64,000 nucleotides of DNA from CAVXJN01 sp963762165 (GCA_963762165.1 CAVXJN010000003.1:62001-126000), one strand, 5' to 3'; shown: positions 16,243 to 25,876, counted from the stretch's first letter. Translations and numbers: made by a program. The notes: generated from the letters alone by a model not told the origin.

Positions 16243-16710
16243 GTGCAACTAACCCGTTACACCGACTATTCCCTCAGGGTGCTGATGTACTTAGCCGTTC
16301 ACACGGAACGGCTGGTCACGATCAGCGAGATCTCCACTGCCTACGACATTTCACGCAACCATCTCGTGAAGGTCGTGCATGAACTGGGATCGCTCGGATT
16401 CGTGCGCACCAAAAGGGGCAAGCAGGGCGGCCTGGAATTGGCACGGCCCGCCGCTGAAATCAATATCGGTGACGTCGTCCGGCATACGGAGAAGACACTC
16501 GCAGTGGTCAACTGCCATGAACCGCCGTGCCCGATTCGCCCGGCTTGTGATCTACGCGGTGTATTGTTCGAGGCCCGGGATGCGTTCTTGGCGGTTCTTG
16601 ACCGATACACCCTGCGTGATCTGACGGACCAACAGCCGCGGACATCGCTGCGAGCGCTGCTGGAGGGTTCCGGAACTCAGGTGCCCCGCGCCTCGCGAAT
16701 GCGATCGTAA
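16243..16710 (+). CDS. nsrR: Rrf2-family regulator NsrR
   Basis: Product of 155 residues starting at GTG (VQLTRYTDYSLRVLMYLAVH), the classic NsrR opening. The winged helix includes TISEISTAYDISRNHLVKVVHELG and RTKRGKQGGLELARP. Three cysteines in VNCHEPPCPIRPACDL (C-X4-C-X5-C) match the NO-sensing Fe-S site. NsrR represses NO-detoxification genes such as hmp, but none is in the window. Its last 34 bases overlap the end of djlA on the other strand. Confidence 0.9.
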   Translation: MQLTRYTDYSLRVLMYLAVHTERLVTISEISTAYDISRNHLVKVVHELGSLGFVRTKRGKQGGLELARPAAEINIGDVVRHTEKTLAVVNCHEPPCPIRPACDLRGVLFEARDAFLAVLDRYTLRDLTDQQPRTSLRALLEGSGTQVPRASRMRS

Positions 16711-17489
16711 GCGGCACGGATTTCCTGGGTCTTTTGCTTCGCCACCTCCATCATCTCCTCAGGCAGACCCTTCGCCACCAGTTTGTCGGGATGATGTTGA
16801 TTCATGAGTCGGCGATAGGCCTTCTTCACTTCGTCGTCACTCGCCTGTCGGCTTATGCCGAGCACTTTGTAGGCATCGTCCAGGGTCCCGCCCCTCGGTG
16901 CGGGACCACCCCGGCCGGGCCCTCCTGCGGCGCCCGCGAACTGCTGTTGCGCCTGCACCATGGCGACCAATTGCTCGAACTGCGTACGAGAATAGCCGAG
17001 CCGCGTGCAGATATGGAGCAGCGTGGACCGTTCCACGTCCTCCAGTACGCCGTCGGCAAACGCGGTATAAATCTGGATCTCCAGAAACATCTGGATCAGG
17101 TGACGCCGGCGGTGGGTTTCACGCCGAAACTGTTCCAGTACGCCTTCCAGCGGGAAATCTTGCTGTTTGCCCTCATTGAACAAGCGCATCGCCGCTTGTT
17201 TCTGTTCAGGAGACAGGCGCATCTGGGTCATCACCTGGCGGGCCAGCGCGATTTCGGTTTCCGACACGCGGCCGTCAGCTTTGGCGATATGGCCCATCAC
17301 CGAAAAAGTGGCGGTAAAGAACGCCGCCTGCACGCGCTCAGTGTCACCGGTGTTGACCCGTTCATCGCGCAGCACCATGCCGAGGCCGCGGTCGAAATTG
17401 TGGCCAAGCGCCGCTCCGAGGATTGCGCCCAAAGGACCGCCCAACATGAAGCCGAGCGCGCCGCCGATTGCTTTTCCCCACCAAGCCAA
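16677..17489 (-). CDS. djlA: Membrane-anchored co-chaperone DjlA
   Basis: Product of 270 residues. The N-terminus has a glycine-rich membrane anchor (AIGGALGFMLGGPLGAILGAALGHN) as in DjlA. The middle is a TerB-like helical domain (AAFFTATFSVMGHIAKADGRVSE and AFADGVLEDVE). The C-terminal J-domain, from about residue 205, has KKAYRRLMNQHHPDK with the HPD triad that stimulates DnaK. A Gly-Gln-rich linker precedes it. Convergent and overlapping with nsrR. Confidence 0.92.
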   Translation of the reverse strand: MAWWGKAIGGALGFMLGGPLGAILGAALGHNFDRGLGMVLRDERVNTGDTERVQAAFFTATFSVMGHIAKADGRVSETEIALARQVMTQMRLSPEQKQAAMRLFNEGKQQDFPLEGVLEQFRRETHRRRHLIQMFLEIQIYTAFADGVLEDVERSTLLHICTRLGYSRTQFEQLVAMVQAQQQFAGAAGGPGRGGPAPRGGTLDDAYKVLGISRQASDDEVKKAYRRLMNQHHPDKLVAKGLPEEMMEVAKQKTQEIRAAYDRIREARGT

Positions 17490-17667
17490 ATTCAGTCTCC
17501 CATTACAGATTTAGTGAATCGATGCGCGAATTTACATTGACGCCGCAAACCGATCGATGGCCACTTCGGGTTCGGCAACAGTCGAGCCTAGGTTAGCGGA
17601 ATCGCGCGCACGGCGTTAACGCGGCGGCAAGAGGCAGGGTGTTTGCGAAACTCGAACAAGAACCAGG

Positions 17668-17702
17668 ATCGCCGCGCCCACGGCGATGCGGGGCGCGGCG
17701 AT
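17668..17702 (-). terminator. Strong hairpin after the cytochrome c gene
   Basis: A 12-bp perfect stem (ATCGCCGCGCCC with GGGCGCGGCGAT, 17668-17679 with 17691-17702) stands 22 bases past the cytochrome stop. The downstream minus-strand run (CCTGGTTCTTG) is only weakly T-rich, so it may be a terminator or a message-stabilising hairpin. Confidence 0.5.
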
Positions 17703-17724
17703 TGGCGACATCGTGCAGAAATAA

Positions 17725-18037
17725 TTATTTGCAGGGCAGGCTGGAAAAATATGCAGCCAGATTGGCGATATCGTCGTCTGTAAGCGGCTTGGCCATGGCG
17801 CTCATGACCGGATCCTGACGCTGGCCATCGCGAAACGCTTTCATCTGCTTGGCCAGATATTGTTCCTTCTGTCCGGCAAGATTCGGATACATCGGAGTGG
17901 CACTAACGCCGCTGGGTCCATGGCAAGCGACACAGGTGGCCGACTTTGACTTGCCTGCAGCGGCGTCGGCAGCCTGCGTCGCGCCCGCCGCAGCAAGAAG
18001 GCTCAGCATTACCACGACTGCACTTACATTTCTTCAT
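17725..18037 (-). CDS. Small periplasmic c-type cytochrome (frameshift near start)
   Basis: Single-domain class I cytochrome c with heme site CVACHGPSG and the axial methionine in a later loop (PVMSAMAKPLTDDDIANLAAYFSSL). The true start is the ATG at 18037, which has AGGAG 7 bases upstream. One extra T about ten bases into the gene breaks the frame; removing it gives MKKVSAVVVMLSLLAAAGATQA, a proper signal peptide, and a 103-residue protein. It would carry electrons in the periplasm to an oxidase or peroxidase. The indel is probably a sequence error. Confidence 0.85.
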
Positions 18038-18389
18038 GTTACGACTCCTATTGCACGATTAACGGAATAAGCAGAACGCCTTTACGAAACTTTAAGGATG
18101 TCATCCTGAACCAAAACTGAATACGAGCTCTGCCGGCGTCCGCCGGAGACACGTCTCCGCGATTCGACTGCGAGGACGAGCAGATGAACGGAGTAGAGCC
18201 AATAAATTCCCTTGATTCAAAAAGATAAAATATAGGCCCATATAAAATATATTGTATCGATCAAGCTCAAGCCAGTGCCTAAAGTTCGGACTTGCCGAAT
18301 GCTGCAATTCAGCGCAATTATGCCCGAACGCCGTTCGGCGTAAACCGCCATCGGCACCCCTCACCCGGCGTCAATACGGAGGAGCTGCC
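18038..18389. promoter_or_regulatory. Divergent upstream region of cytochrome c and HDOD genes
   Basis: 352 bases with no gene. It holds an AGGATG-T-CATCCT inverted repeat (18095-18107), a CGGAGAC-AC-GTCTCCG inverted repeat (18144-18159), and an AT-rich stretch (18201-18260) likely to carry a promoter for the rightward gene. No family site such as FNR fits exactly. Confidence 0.35.
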
Positions 18390-19251
18390 ATGGAACTGAA
18401 TCCGGAAATGCTCGTTCAACGGAGCGGCACACTCTCCTCTGCTGTCAGCCAACGCCGAGGAAGCGAATCGCCTGGTTGGCACAGTGCCCGAGTGTAACAT
18501 TGCCCAGGTCGTGCGGGTGATCGAACGGGATGGGCGCCTGACCGGCCGGCTGCTCGAACTGATCAACAGTCCGATGTTCGGTTTTCCGACCTCTATTTCC
18601 ACAGTCGAGCGCGCCATCGCCATTCTGGGTCCTCGGGACTTGGGCGATCTCGCAGTCGCCGCGGCAGTCGCAAATGCCTTCGAGCGCTTTGCGCAGTCGC
18701 AGCGATTCGCCCACGCGGCACTTTTGGGACCGCGCACTATATGGGGCGGTGACTGCGCGCCTGCTGGCCGAATACCGACACGAAGATCACCCGGAGCGTT
18801 TTTTCGTCGCCGGGCTGCTGCATGATATCGGCAGCGTCGTCTTGCAATTGGCGGTGCCCAATCTGTACGCCCAGAGCATCAAGTTCGCCCGTCATCGGAA
18901 CTTGGCTCAGCACGAAGCGGAACAACAGCTCATCGGCGTCGACCACAGCGCCGTCGGCGGCGCACTGGCGCGCGGTTGGGGATTATCTGAGTGCCTAACT
19001 GCAGCCATCGCCGATCACCATGCGCCGTGTACCAGCCGATATCCACTGGAAGCATCCGTGGCGCACGTGGCCAATCATATGGCCGACGAAGCGCTCGCCG
19101 ACCAGCGCGCGCAGGGCGGCTTGCAGTGGATCGCCAGGTATGGGACTTGATCGGCGTACCGCGAGGCAGATTGTACGCAGACCGTACCGAAATCGACCAG
19201 CGCGTGGTCGACGTCCGGCATTCGCTGCTTGCACAAATGCAAGCCGCCTAG
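18390..19251 (+). CDS. HDOD-domain signalling protein (frame broken three times)
   Basis: About 286 residues after correction. GGAG lies before the ATG (MELNPEMLVQRSGTL). The HDOD core is clear across frames: VVRVIERDGRLTGRLLELIN, TVERAIAILGPRDLG, the HD-like FVAGLLHDIGSVVL, and HAPCTSRYPLEASVAHVANHMADEA. Frame changes lie near 18435 (+1), 18727 (+1) and 19125 (-1). HDOD proteins act in regulation, often with c-di-GMP or in motility, but no partner is indicated. The remaining frame is well conserved, so sequence error is more likely than decay. Confidence 0.78.
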
Positions 19252-19258
19252 TTGCGCG

Positions 19259-19648
19259 CTAATTCAGCGCATCGCGGACGCGTTCGAGCCGGCCACGAAC
19301 ATCTTGGCCCAGTCGTTCCAGTTCGGGACGTTGAACCAGACCCAGCACCGCCGCGGGATCCATGAAGCCGACCACGACAGTACCGTCCGCTTCTTCGCGC
19401 ACCACCACATTGCATGGCAATAGCAAGCCGATGTCGGGCTCGGCATCGAGTGCTTGGTTCGCCAGCTCCGGGTTACAAGCACCCAAGATCTTGTACGGAC
19501 GCTTGTCTATATCGAGTTTCTTTTTCAACGTGGCCTTGACGTCGATTTCCGTAAGCACGCCGAATCCTTCTTTCTGAAGTTCTTCAGTGACCCGTTCGAC
19601 CACCTGGTCGAATTCGGCCGAAACTTTCACCGTGAATCCATACATCAT
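19259..19648 (-). CDS. DUF302 protein
   Basis: Product of 129 residues of the DUF302 family, starting MMYGFTVKVSAEFDQVVERV, with AGGAG 6 bases before the ATG at 19648. Conserved elements are GFGVLTEIDVKATLKKKL, YKILGACNPELANQAL and IGLLLPCNVVVRE. No signal peptide. Structures of the family are known, but the function is not. It converges with the HDOD gene, 7 bases apart. Confidence 0.88.
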   Translation of the reverse strand: MMYGFTVKVSAEFDQVVERVTEELQKEGFGVLTEIDVKATLKKKLDIDKRPYKILGACNPELANQALDAEPDIGLLLPCNVVVREEADGTVVVGFMDPAAVLGLVQRPELERLGQDVRGRLERVRDALN

Positions 19649-19911
19649 CTCGTTCTCCTGTTTCAATCAAAATGCTTACGCGCCGACGGACTTCGTACCC
19701 CGCATGCAGTATTTTCGGCGCACCGCAGGCGAAGCTTCATTGCCGGTATTGGCAACATCCCGGCGTCGTTGCCAGCGTCAGCAGTGCTGTTCGTCGCGCG
19801 CCAGCACAATACAGCTGGGCCTGGCGGTACCGCGAGCACGGCGCCCGGTTAGACAATGTTTCGCGCCTCGCCCATACTCAAACCGGGCGTTTCCCAATCG
19901 GAGGACCGGCC

Positions 19912-20280
19912 ATGAAGTCGCGTCTGGACGATCTGCCACGATACAGCAGCCGCTATTGCCTCATGACGGCCGCGACCTACAACCGTGTGCGGCTGGGCTT
20001 GGTCCGGCTGGGCAACCCGTTGCGCTTTGCCTTGCCGGGATTGCGCACCTTGGAAATCATCCTCGACAAGGAAAGCTGGATCTGTGTCGATTCGGGACTG
20101 AACGATTACCCGATCCTGGCATGGGTTGAGTTCCGCCACGCCGAACGCAACGCACTGCACACGCCGGTTCCCTGCCGGCTGTACACGTATCACGCCCATG
20201 CGGAACTGATCGAGCCGCAGGTGATCGAGAAAATGGAAAGCGTCCTCGCGCACCGCTTGCGGAAATTCCCCGAAAGCTGA
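19912..20280 (+). CDS. Conserved-looking hypothetical protein
   Basis: Product of 122 residues from an ATG at 19912 with GGAGG 7 bases upstream. I do not recognise it. It is a compact mixed alpha/beta protein with segments YNRVRLGLVRLGNPLRFALPG, LEIILDKESWICVD, LPILAWVEF-like strand (YPILAWVEFRHAE) and a C-terminal helix (PQVIEKMESVLAHRLRKF). No membrane segment, signal or cysteine cluster. It lies between DUF302 (divergent) and purC (same strand, 94 bases on). Confidence 0.65.
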   Translation: MKSRLDDLPRYSSRYCLMTAATYNRVRLGLVRLGNPLRFALPGLRTLEIILDKESWICVDSGLNDYPILAWVEFRHAERNALHTPVPCRLYTYHAHAELIEPQVIEKMESVLAHRLRKFPES

Positions 20281-20299
20281 GCACGCCCGGCGGCGCCGC

Positions 20300-20323
20300 G
20301 GGATGAAGTCGCGACTTCATCCC
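20300..20323. repeat. 24-base perfect palindrome at the purC promoter
   Basis: The half-site GGGATGAAGTCG is followed directly by its exact reverse complement. It lies just upstream of a perfect -10 (20326-20331), so it covers the -35 position. It could be an operator, or a hairpin ending the previous gene, although no T-tract follows. Confidence 0.6.
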
Positions 20324-20325
20324 CG

Positions 20326-20331
20326 TATAAT
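20326..20331 (+). promoter_or_regulatory. -10 element of purC
   Basis: Perfect TATAAT 44 bases before the purC ATG. The -35 position (ATGAAG, inside the palindrome) is a poor match. Confidence 0.45.
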
Positions 20332-20374
20332 GGCCGGGTCGTTTCGACGCCCACTGGATTCATCACCCCGCTCC

Positions 20375-21271
20375 ATGACCTCCGCGCCAAAAACCCTATA
20401 TCAATCGAAATCCACAGCCTGCCGCTCATCCACCGTGGCAAAGTCCGGGATATCTATGCCGTTGGCGACAAGCACATGTTGATCGTCACTACCGATCGCC
20501 TGTCGGCATTCGATGTCATTCTTCCTGACGCCATTCCGGGGAAAGGGGCGGTACTCACGACACTTTCGAATTTCTGGTTCGAACGTTTGGCGGGTATCGT
20601 CCCCAATCAGTGCGCGGACCTCACTCTCGAAGACGCGCTGCCCGAATCCGGAAGAACGCGCTGACCTTGCTGGGCGAGCCATGATCGTCCGTAAGCTGAA
20701 GGCGTTGCCCGTGGAAGCAGTCGTGCGGGGTTATCTGATTGGGTCGGGGTGGAAGAGCTATCAGGCTACGGGAGCGGTATCCGGGGTTACGCTTCCGGGG
20801 GGGTTGCAGATGGGCAGCAAACTTGCGCAGCCCATTTTCACCCCGACCACCAAGGCGCCGCTGGGTGAGCACGACGAAAGTATCGATTTCGAACAAACCC
20901 GCAAGCTGCTCGGTGACACGGTTGCCGAGCAGGTTCGCGACACCAGCGTGCGATTGTACACCGAAGCCGCGGCCTATGCGCTCGAACGCGGCATCATCAT
21001 CGCCGATACCAAGTTCGAATTCGGCCTCGACGAGAAAGGCACGCTGACCCTGATCGATGAGGTTCTGACGCCGGATTCGTCCCGGTTCTGGCCGGCCGAT
21101 CAATATCGCCCGGGAATCCAGCCGCCGAGCTTCGATAAACAATTCCTGCGCGACTATCTGGAAACCCTGGATTGGGACAAGAAGCCGCCCGCGCCGAAAT
21201 TGCCACGTGAAATCATCGACAAAACGGCGGCCAAATACCAGGAGGCGCTGCGTCGTTTGACCAAGTGCTGA
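20375..21271 (+). CDS. purC: SAICAR synthetase (two frame changes)
   Basis: About 298 residues; joins aspartate to CAIR in purine synthesis. ATG at 20375 opens MTSAPKTLYQS. A one-base loss near 20403 and a one-base gain near 20646 split the frame; corrected, it reads IHSLPLIHRGKVRDIYAVGD, MLIVTTDRLSAFDVILPDAIPGKG, RYGLIGSG-like VVRGYLIGSGWKSYQ, and IADTKFEFGLD with LIDEVLTPDSSRFW. These are the ATP and CAIR sites of the long proteobacterial form. Converges with the CPCC gene, 3 bases apart. Confidence 0.92.
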
Positions 21272-21274
21272 TTG

Positions 21275-21670
21275 TCAGCCAACGACCCGCCGCCAATAGG
21301 TGGCGCGCCAGTAATACAGTTCCGTCGTATCTTCAGGATAGGTTTCCGCATACTTGATGCCCCGTTGCGGTTCCTCAACGTTGTCGGCATCGTGATCGAC
21401 GGGACGCCAGGTTTCATCTCTCACTTCCCCCGGCACCGGCTCGCGAGCATCGGTTGCACTGAAACGCTCGGCAGCTCCGAACGCCTGGTAGTTCTTTTGC
21501 GCTGTGCAGAGCGAGACCCGATTGGCCGCGCCCGGCATGTCGACGAAACGCAACTGCGCCAAATCGTCTTCCCAGCCGCAGATCGGGCAAACCTCGTGGT
21601 AGCCCGGGGGCAATCGGTTCACCCGGTAGCCGCAGCAAGGACAAGGATACTTTTGATCGCCAGCGAACAT
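21275..21670 (-). CDS. Cysteine-rich CPCC-domain protein
   Basis: Product of 131 residues. The N-terminal zinc-ribbon-like motif is YPCPCCGYR then HEVCPICGWEDD, giving two cysteine knuckles (Cys10/12/13 and the later C-P-I-C) that probably bind zinc. The rest is acidic and tryptophan-rich (ETWRPVDHDADN, YYWRATYWRR). CPCC-domain proteins are found widely, often near toxin-immunity genes, but nothing of that kind is next to it here. Function unknown. Confidence 0.8.
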   Translation of the reverse strand: MFAGDQKYPCPCCGYRVNRLPPGYHEVCPICGWEDDLAQLRFVDMPGAANRVSLCTAQKNYQAFGAAERFSATDAREPVPGEVRDETWRPVDHDADNVEEPQRGIKYAETYPEDTTELYYWRATYWRRVVG

Positions 21671-21784
21671 AGGTGATTCCCGCTGTTCAAAATTGAAATT
21701 CGCACAGTTTGCCGACGCGCTTAATACGCCGTTCCGGTCGTCAGCGTGCGCGAACTCTAGGCATTGCAAAATGCCGCTGCCAAC

Positions 21785-21812
21785 AAAAAAGCAGGCCGTA
21801 GCCTGCTTTTTT
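21785..21812 (-). terminator. Terminator after fba
   Basis: AAAAAAGCAGGC - CGTA - GCCTGCTTTTTT, a stem flanked by A and T tracts so that it would work in both directions. It lies 25 bases past the fba stop and ends the leftward tkt-gap-pgk-pyk-fba block. Confidence 0.88.
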
Positions 21813-21836
21813 GCTTTCTACCCTTTTTGCCCGCGC

Positions 21837-22901
21837 TCAGTTGACGCGCGGATCCAGCTCGCCCTTCTCGTAACGGGGAACCATATCGTCGAGGGCGATC
21901 GGCTTGATCTTCGACGCATTGCCGGAGGTGCCGAAGGAGTCATAACGCGCTTTGCAGATGTCCTTCATCGCCTTCGTGGACGCGATCAGCCATTTGCGGG
22001 GATCGAATTCCTTCTTGTTCTCCGCCAGGAATTTGCGCACCGCGCCGGTGGAGGCCATGCGCAAGTCGGTATCGATATTGACCTTGCGCACGCCGTGCTT
22101 GATGCCTTCCTGGATCTCTTCGACCGGCACGCCATAGGTTTCGCCCATGTCACCGCCGTTCTCATTGATGATCTTCAGCCAATCCTGGGGCACCGAGGAA
22201 GAGCCATGCATCACCAGATGGGTATCCGGGATGCGGGCGTGGATTTCCTTGATGCGCTCGATGGCCAGAATATCGCCTGTGGGCGGACGGGTGAACTTGT
22301 AGGCGCCGTGGCTGGTGCCGATGGCGATGGCCAGCGCATCGACGCCGGTCTTCTTGACGAAGTCGGCGGCTTGCTCGGGATCGGTCAGCAACTGGTCATG
22401 GGACAGCTTGCCTTCGGCGCCGAAACCGTCTTCCTCACCGGCCATGCCGGTTTCCAGGGAGCCCAGGCAGCCCAGCTCACCTTCGACGGAGACGCCGCAG
22501 GCATGGGCCAGTTCCACGACACGCTTGGTGACATCGACGTTGTAGTCATAAGTGGCCGGGGTTTTCATGTCTTCCCTCAGGGACCCGTCCATCATCACCG
22601 AAGAAAAGCCGAGCTGGATGGAGCGCTGGCAAACCGCGGGGCTGGCGCCGTGGTCCTGATGCATGACCACCGGGATGTGCGGAAATTCCTCAATGGCCGC
22701 CAGGATCAGGTGGCGCAGAAAAGGCGCGCCCGCGTATTTGCGGGCGCCCGCGGAAGCCTGCACGATCACCGGGCTGTCGGTTTCGTCGGCGGCCTCCATG
22801 ATGGCGCGCATCTGCTCCATGTTATTGACGTTGAACGCCGGTACGCCATATCCGTGCTCGGCTGCGTGGTCGAGCAATTGACGCAGGGAAATGAGAGCCA
22901 T
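21837..22901 (-). CDS. fba: Fructose-bisphosphate aldolase, class II
   Basis: Product of 354 residues, a zinc aldolase of the CbbA/FbaA branch common in proteobacteria. Metal and substrate segments: VVMHQDHGASPAVCQRSIQLGF (zinc histidine), SVMMDGS, VEGELGCLG, AIGTSHGAYKF, LVMHGSSSVP and GVRKVNIDTDLR. AGGAG lies 8 bases before the ATG at 22901. Last gene of the carbon-metabolism block; in autotrophs this form also cleaves sedoheptulose bisphosphate. Confidence 0.96.
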   Translation of the reverse strand: MALISLRQLLDHAAEHGYGVPAFNVNNMEQMRAIMEAADETDSPVIVQASAGARKYAGAPFLRHLILAAIEEFPHIPVVMHQDHGASPAVCQRSIQLGFSSVMMDGSLREDMKTPATYDYNVDVTKRVVELAHACGVSVEGELGCLGSLETGMAGEEDGFGAEGKLSHDQLLTDPEQAADFVKKTGVDALAIAIGTSHGAYKFTRPPTGDILAIERIKEIHARIPDTHLVMHGSSSVPQDWLKIINENGGDMGETYGVPVEEIQEGIKHGVRKVNIDTDLRMASTGAVRKFLAENKKEFDPRKWLIASTKAMKDICKARYDSFGTSGNASKIKPIALDDMVPRYEKGELDPRVN

Positions 22902-23004
22902 GTCGAAATCTCCTCGCTGTTCGATTTTCCGTTTCGGATTGATCTTAGATTGTATGCACTGAAAAGCTACGCCTCGGAACTGCCCGAAGGGGCGGCTCCG
23001 TCCA

Positions 23005-24500
23005 CTATTCCTGTTGAGACGCCGTCGGCGGGACCATTTCTCCAACGCGCACGATTTTCATTGCGTTGGTGCCGCCCATCACGCCCATCATGTCGCCCTT
23101 GGTGATGATGACCAGATCACCGTCGCGGACGGCGCCGCGGCGCACCAATTCATCCACGGCCTCCTGGTTGACCTCGGCGTGATTGGTGCCGGCAGGCTCG
23201 AAGCTCACGGGGTATACGCCCCGATAAAGTGTTACTTTTCTACGCGTCTCTACGTGCCTCGTCAAGGCGTAGATCGGGATGCCGGAACTGATTCGCGACA
23301 TCCACAAACAGGTGGAGCCGGACTCGGTGAGGGCCGCAATCGCCTTGGCCCCCAGATGGTTCGCCGCGTACATCGTCGACATGGCGATTGCTTCGTCGAT
23401 GCGGCGGAACTCGGTATTGATACGGTGGTCGGAGACCCGCGCCAGGCGCTGGGTTTCCGCGCTGCGGCAGATTCGATCCATGGCCGCCACTGCCAGCGCC
23501 GGGTATTTGCCGGAGGCGGTTTCAGCCGACAGCATGACCGCATCGGTGCCGTCGAGAACCGCGTTGGCGACGTCAAACACCTCCGCCCGGGTAGGGATTT
23601 GGTGCTCGATCATGGATTCCATCATCTGCGTCGCCGTAATCGCCACGCGATTCAGCTCTCGCGCCATGCGGATGATCGTCTTCTGCAGGGCCGGCAGTTC
23701 GGCATCGCCGACCTCCACACCCAGATCGCCGCGGGCGATCATGACCGCGTCCGAGGCGTCGAAATTTCCTCGAGCGCATCGACTGCCTCGGCACGTTCGA
23801 TCTTGGCGACGATATCGCCATGCCCGCCGGCTTCCCGGAACAGCTCGCGCGCCTCGGTCACGTCGTCCGCAGAGCGCGGGAAACGAAACGGCCAGATAGT
23901 CGACATGCATTTCCGCGGCCGCCTTGATATCCACCCGGTCCTTGCTCGGTCAGGGCGCCGGCCGACAAGCCACCGCCCTTGCGGTTGATCCCTTTCTTGT
24001 TGAGCAAGTCGCCGCCCAGGCGGACCACGCGTGCGGATTTCCTGGCCCTGCACATCTTCGACCCAAAGCTCGATACGCCCGTCGTCGAGCAGCAGCGTGT
24101 CGCCGCGGCCGACGTCGCCCGGCAAGCGCTTGTAGCTGATGCCGACGCGCTCCTGGGTGCCATCCATCGTTCGCCTTCGGCGCCGCCCATGGCGGCGTCC
24201 AGTATGAAAACGTCACCGGCATTCGAGGTGGGCCTTGCCGTCCTTGAAACCGCCGATGCGGATTTTCGGTCCCATGCAGATCGGCCAGTACGCCGACCTG
24301 GCGGCCGTGGGCGCGCGCACGATTACGCACCGCCTCGACCCGGCGGCGGTGATCGTCGTGGGTCCGTGGGAAAAATTCACGCGGACGACATCGACTCCGG
24401 CTTCGATGATGCCGTCCAAAGCCTCGTATTCGTTCTCGGAAGGATCCTTGGGGTCCGTCGCCGGCCCCAAGGTGGCGAGAATCTTCGTGCGTCTGAGCAT
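23005..24500 (-). CDS. pyk: Pyruvate kinase (about eight frame changes)
   Basis: Starts MLRRTKILATLGPATD at 24500. Corrected length is about 497 residues, a type II bacterial enzyme. Recognisable blocks: GVDVVRVNFSHG, GPKIRIGGFKDGKAHLEAGD, GDTLLLDDGRIEL, HVDYLAVSFPRSADDV, GDIVAKIERAEAVDALEEI, MIARGDLGVEVG, ATQMMESMIEHQIPTRAEVFDVANAVLDGTD and the C-terminal domain. I place five one-base gains and three losses between 23760 and 24365, the densest damage in the window; the last 250 residues are intact. It makes pyruvate and ATP from PEP. Confidence 0.9.
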
Positions 24501-24573
24501 GGTTGAGTATCGGGTGGGAAACGAGGACCCAGAAGACCTTCTACGGTCGCGCCTCATTCCGTTCCCTCGGGCC

Positions 24574-25752
24574 TCATTGTCTGGCGCGCGCTTCGAGCAT
24601 CGCGACGGCGGGCAGCTGTCTTGCCCTCCAGAAACTCGAGAAACGCACCACCGCCGGTGGAGATGTAGGACACCTTGTCGGCGATCCCGTACTTGTCGAC
24701 CGCCGCCAGCGTATCGCCGCCGCCCGCGATGGAGAACGCGGACGACTCGGCGATGGCCATCCCCATGGCTTGGGTGCCGGCGCCGAACTGATCGAACTCG
24801 AACACGCCGACCGGACCGTTCCAGACGATGGTGCCGGCCTTCTTCAGAATCTCGGCATAGCGTTTCGCGGTTTCCGGGCCGACATCGAAGATCATGTCGT
24901 CGTCCGCGACCTCTTCCACTTTCTTGATTACGGCCTCGGCGCTCTCGGAAAATTCCTTGCCGCAGACCACATCGACAGGCAACCGGAATCTCACCGCCTT
25001 TGGCATTGGCGGCTTCCATCAGACGCTTTGCTTCGGCCACCAGGTCTTCTTCGTACAGGGACTTGCCGACATTGTGACCGGCCGCTTTGATGAAGGTATT
25101 GGCGATGCCGCCGCCGACGATCAGCTGATCGACCACCGTCGGACAAGCGACTCCAGCACGGTCAGCTTGGTGGAAACCTTGGAACCGCCGACGATCGCGA
25201 CCATCGGCCGCTTGGGATTGTCCAGCGCTTTGCCCAGCGCCTCCAGTTCGGCGGCCAGCAGCGGTCCGGCGCAGGCTTCGGGCGCGAACTGTCCAGCGCC
25301 ATGAGTGGAAGCCTGGGCGCGGTGCGCCGTGCCGAACGCGTCCATGACGAAGACATCGCACAGCGCGGCATATTGTTTCGACAGGGCTTCGTCGTTCTTC
25401 TTCTCGCCCTTGTTGAAGCGCACGTTCTCCAGCAGCACCACTTCGCCGTCCGCGAGTTGCGGCGGCGTTATCCAGATAATCCTTGACCAGGCGCACTTCT
25501 TTGCCGAGCAACGTCGGACAAGTGCTTGGCGACCGGCTGCAACGAAGCGAACTCGTCGTAGATACCTTCTTCCGGGCGTCCGAGATGCGACATGAGCATG
25601 ACTTTGGCGCCGGCCTTCATGGCGTGCTCGATGGTCGGCAGGCTGGCGCGGATACGGCTGTCGGACGTTACCTTGCCGTCTTTGACCGGCACATTCAGAT
25701 CCTCGCGGATCAGGACACGCTTACCCGCCAGATCCAGATCGGTCATCTTCAT
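24574..25752 (-). CDS. pgk: Phosphoglycerate kinase (five frame changes)
   Basis: Starts MKMTDLDLAGKRVLIREDLNVPVKDG and, after correction, ends TLPAVAMLEARARQ at 24574 with 391 residues. Substrate and nucleotide motifs: RVLIREDLNVPV, LMSHLGRPEEG, VVLLENVRFNKGE, VMDAFGTAHRAQAS, PMVAIVGGSKVSTKL, IVGGGIANTFIKAAG and TIVWNGPVGVFEFDQF. Frame changes near 25498, 25456, 25142, 25000 and 24622 (four gains, one loss). The native stop is in the corrected frame, not the apparent one at 24554. Confidence 0.92.
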
Positions 25753-25876
25753 GTACGGACATGATCTGCTCCTGAAAAACGATTAAAGACTTGAAGTTGG
25801 AAAACGATCGGGCGAGCGCGCCAGGATGTTACGAGGCGCGCTTGACGAATGGTTCTCGGGAAACACGGGAAACGGC

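Noticed and set aside
18201..18262. FNR-type site near the AT-rich stretch
   Set aside because: TTGTATCGATCAA is one base short of the TTGAT-N4-ATCAA spacing and lacks full symmetry.
22915..25760. pyk and pgk as pseudogenes
   Set aside because: All catalytic blocks are kept, corrected lengths are whole and normal, and the enzymes are central; sequence error explains the breaks better.
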